Assembly (NCBI RefSeq): GCF_013340285.1 | Contig: NZ_BLVO01000004.1 | Span: forward strand, 124,001-188,000 | Source: Desulfovibrio subterraneus | GTDB taxonomy: Bacteria > Desulfobacterota > Desulfovibrionia > Desulfovibrionales > Desulfovibrionaceae | Direction: 5' to 3' | DNA length: 64,000 bases | Shown here: positions 61,993 through 64,000 of the stretch, piece by piece | Position numbering within the stretch: position 1 is the first letter of the stretch | Layout of the letters: every line of letters begins with the position of its first letter | Notes under the pieces: generated by a model | The model's input: the letters and a program-made list of their open reading frames with translations, nothing else | What the model was told of the DNA's origin: nothing | Databases searched by the model: none | Position numbers and translations under genes: made by a program

Positions 61993-63405
61993 TTACAGGG
62001 CTACTGCACGGTCCATACGGGCGAGGGTGCGTTCCTTGCCCAGCACTTCCATCACGTCCGGCAGGTTGGGGCCGCCCATGGCACCAACAAGAGCCACACG
62101 CAGGGGCGGACCTACGGCCTTGAACTTCAGGCCGTTGTCTTCCACGTACTTGGCCATCACATCGTGGGTGGTCTCCTTGGTAAAGGATTCCAGTCCTGCG
62201 AACAGGGCACGCATACCGGCCACATGCTTTTTGCCTTCTTCGGTCAGGGCCTTGGCAACCGCAGCCTCGTCATAGGCAAGCTCGGCATCCGCAACAAGCA
62301 TGAAGCGCATGGCTTCTGCCAGTTCGGGCAAATCCTTGGCGCGTTCCTTCAAAAGCGGCACCAGCGCGGCCACATAGCCCTTGTCGGCTCCGGCAAAACC
62401 GGCTGCTTCCACAAAGGGATATACGAGACCGGCCAGCTCTGCATCGGGAGTGGCCTTCATGTAATGAGCGTTCAGCCACTGCAGCTTGTCAGGGTCGAAG
62501 CCCGCAGGCGAAGAACTGAGACCATCGGTGGAAAACTTCTCGATCAGCTCCTGCAGCTCGAAGATTTCCTGATCGCCGTATGCCCAGCCGAGGCGAACCA
62601 GATAGTTCACCAGAGCCTGCGGCAGGAAGCCCATCTTCTCATATTCCATGACGGAAAGCGCGCCATGACGCTTGGAAAGCTTTTTGCGGTCGGAACCCAG
62701 AATCATGGGCACATGGCCGAACTTGGGAATGGGAAAGCCCAGCGCCTCGTACAGCATGATCTGCTTGGGCGTGTTGCTCACATGGTCGTCACCGCGCAGC
62801 ACATGGGTGATGTTCTGTTCGTGGTCGTCCACCACAACGGCAAGGTTGTAGGTGGGCGATCCGTCGCTGCGGCGGATGATCATGTCGTCCAGTTCAGTGT
62901 TGTCGAACCCGAGGGGGCCCTTCACAAGGTCCACCCACGAGGTCTTGCCGCTCACGGGAGCCTTGAAACGCACCACGCGGCCTTCGCCAGGGCCGAGATT
63001 CCGCGCACGGCACCTGCCATTGTACTTAGGCTTGTCTCCGGCTTCGCGGGCAGCCTCGCGCATGGCCTCCACTTCTTCGGGAGAGCACTCGCACCAGTAG
63101 GCCTTGCCCTCTTCGATAAGGCGGTCGATGTATTTGTTGTACACATCGTCACGCTGGCTCTGATAGATGGGGTCCGCATCCCAGTCCAGCCCGAGCCAGC
63201 GCATGGATTCGAGAATGGCGTCCGTGTATTCCTGTCTGGAACGTTCGCGGTCCGTATCCTCAATGCGCAGCACAAAACGGCCGCCCATCTTGCGGGCAAG
63301 CAGCCAGCTGAAAATGGCGGTACGCGCACCGCCGATATGCAGATGCCCCGTGGGTGAGGGGGCGAAACGGGTGACAACCTGACGGGAATCAACAGGATTC
63401 GTCAT
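61993..63405 (-). CDS. gltX: Glutamyl-tRNA synthetase
   Basis: A 470-residue class I synthetase. RFAPSPTGHLHIGGARTAIF carries the HIGH motif (HIGG), FVLRIEDTDRERSRQEY follows, and KLSKRHGALSVMEYEKMGF is the KMSKS motif. The C-terminal helical anticodon-binding domain is present. The zinc-binding SWIM-like cysteines of E. coli type are only partly present (YWCECSPEEV). The ATG at 63405 follows GGAG by ten bases; a longer frame upstream is not homologous. Confidence 0.96.
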   Translation of the reverse strand: MTNPVDSRQVVTRFAPSPTGHLHIGGARTAIFSWLLARKMGGRFVLRIEDTDRERSRQEYTDAILESMRWLGLDWDADPIYQSQRDDVYNKYIDRLIEEGKAYWCECSPEEVEAMREAAREAGDKPKYNGRCRARNLGPGEGRVVRFKAPVSGKTSWVDLVKGPLGFDNTELDDMIIRRSDGSPTYNLAVVVDDHEQNITHVLRGDDHVSNTPKQIMLYEALGFPIPKFGHVPMILGSDRKKLSKRHGALSVMEYEKMGFLPQALVNYLVRLGWAYGDQEIFELQELIEKFSTDGLSSSPAGFDPDKLQWLNAHYMKATPDAELAGLVYPFVEAAGFAGADKGYVAALVPLLKERAKDLPELAEAMRFMLVADAELAYDEAAVAKALTEEGKKHVAGMRALFAGLESFTKETTHDVMAKYVEDNGLKFKAVGPPLRVALVGAMGGPNLPDVMEVLGKERTLARMDRAVAL

Positions 63406-63595
63406 GTGGTACTTCTCCAAGACGCGCATGCTGCCGAAGATGCCGGTGCATGGCGGAAATATTGCTGTATGGAATGAACGGGTGGCAAACCTGCACGGAA
63501 ACGGCAACGCCACAATTGACGCCGCATTTCTCCGTTACACGTCGGGAACGGAAGAAAGACAGACCGGACCGGAAAAACCGGCACAAACCGGACCG

Positions 63596-63823
63596 CTATT
63601 CTTCGACGGCTTCCACACCCTTCACTTCGCGCACTTCCTTGAGCACAAAGCGCTCAACGGTGTTGCGCAGGGTGACCTTGGACATGGGGCAGCCCTTGCA
63701 GCGTCCGGTCAGGCGGACCATCACGATACCCTTGTCGGTAATCTCCACAAGTTCCACATCTCCGCCGTCGTTCTGCAGGTACGGACGTACCTTGGCCAAT
63801 GCGGCTTCCACTTTATCTCTCAT
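63596..63823 (-). CDS. NifU-type iron-sulfur scaffold (C-terminal Nfu domain)
   Basis: A 75-residue Nfu domain: RDKVEAALAKVRPYLQNDGG, DVELVEITDKGIVMVRLTG, then the cluster-binding CKGCPMS and RFVLKEVREVKGVEAV. The CxxC pair transfers 4Fe-4S clusters as a dimer. Single-domain NifU proteins are usual in anaerobes. AGGAG precedes the ATG. The 190 bases between this gene and gltX show no other gene. Confidence 0.94.
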   Translation of the reverse strand: MRDKVEAALAKVRPYLQNDGGDVELVEITDKGIVMVRLTGRCKGCPMSKVTLRNTVERFVLKEVREVKGVEAVEE

Positions 63824-63928
63824 ATACCTGCTCCTGAAGGGAAGGTTCGGGGACTCGCCCCGGCGCAGTCGTTCTAGCGCCCTTGAAATGGTGTGTCAAA
63901 CACTCATGGGTATCATGTAACACCCTGA

Positions 63929-63964
63929 AACGAGAAGCGGGAGACGTATGCCTCCCGCCTCGTT
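63929..63964 (-). terminator. Terminator for the gene entering from the right edge
   Basis: A compound stem: AACGAG pairs with CTCGTT outside GCGGGAG/CTCCCGC with a small AA bulge, followed on the minus strand by TCA. Directly follows the stop of the partial frame at 63,964. Confidence 0.75.
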
Positions 63965-64000
63965 CAGTTCTTGCGTCTGATATGGGGTTTCCGGCCCGTC
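63964..64000 (-). CDS. C-terminal codons of a gene entering from the right edge (partial)
   Basis: The minus-strand frame from the window edge reads TGRKPHIRRKN and a TGA stop (63,964-63,966), followed at once by a terminator. Only about 11 residues are seen, so no product can be named; the basic tail suggests a nucleic-acid-binding or ribosome-associated protein, but this is weak. Confidence 0.45.
   Translation of the reverse strand, partial: TGRKPHIRRKN

Noticed and set aside
61894-63357. Plus-strand frame opposite gltX
   Set aside because: A shadow frame covering the gltX terminator and gene.

Overview
The window looks like chromosomal DNA from a sulfate-reducing deltaproteobacterium of the Desulfovibrio group. 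The basis is a hybrid cluster protein (hcp) gene next to a ferredoxin-like gene and a Crp/Fnr regulator in the order known from Desulfovibrio. Also consistent are the futalosine menaquinone route, anaerobic-type cobalamin genes (cbiD, cbiET), a probable selenoprotein, several HD-GYP signalling proteins and moderately high G+C coding DNA. No phage, insertion sequence, CRISPR array or rRNA is visible. Most of the window is ordinary core genome; the unusual items are scattered through it.

Layout. 1-8.1 kb (minus strand): a GGDEF-like/TPR protein, an EamA transporter, cbiD, cbiET, two paralogous periplasmic binding proteins and the 5' part of cobM, with overlapping or near-overlapping junctions. 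8.3-11.2 kb (plus): nitroreductase, metallo-beta-lactamase-fold hydrolase, a TusA-like gene with an in-frame TGA and a SECIS-like hairpin, a flavodoxin-like reductase and a ComF protein. 11.7-17.3 kb: a glutamate synthase-like FMN protein, arsC, a LytTR regulator with a degenerate receiver, and acs. 17.5-22.8 kb: a DUF429 protein, mqnA-mqnC-mqnE, and divergent mqnD. 23-31.4 kb: a GAF/HD-GYP protein, a quinone oxidoreductase-like protein, a rhodanese lipoprotein with a MauE-type membrane protein, and the sugar-phosphate genes pgk, tkt and rpe. 31.5-39.7 kb (minus): the classical thrS-infC-rpmI-rplT-pheS-pheT cluster followed by a MerR-type gene, with a tRNA-Val upstream. 40-45 kb: hcp, the ferredoxin-like gene, DUF1737, a Crp/Fnr regulator and azoR. 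45-56 kb: rdgB, a histidine kinase, rimO, rpsA, sppA, a GNAT protein, malQ and a bacterial PFK-2/FBPase-2 homologue. 56-64 kb (minus): a 1429-residue protein joining pentapeptide repeats to a degenerate class I adenylate cyclase domain, a second HD-GYP protein, gltX, a NifU-type scaffold and the last codons of another gene.

How it fits together. The cobalamin and menaquinone genes supply cofactors for anaerobic respiration. hcp, its ferredoxin and the Crp/Fnr protein form a nitrosative-stress module. malQ and the PFK-2-like gene suggest control of glycogen and glycolysis. The points most worth following are the probable TusA-like selenoprotein (9431-9694), a dispersed intergenic repeat of about 150 bp beside terminators (three good copies and one variant), a non-AUG (ATC) start for infC, and the pseudo-adenylate-cyclase fusion.
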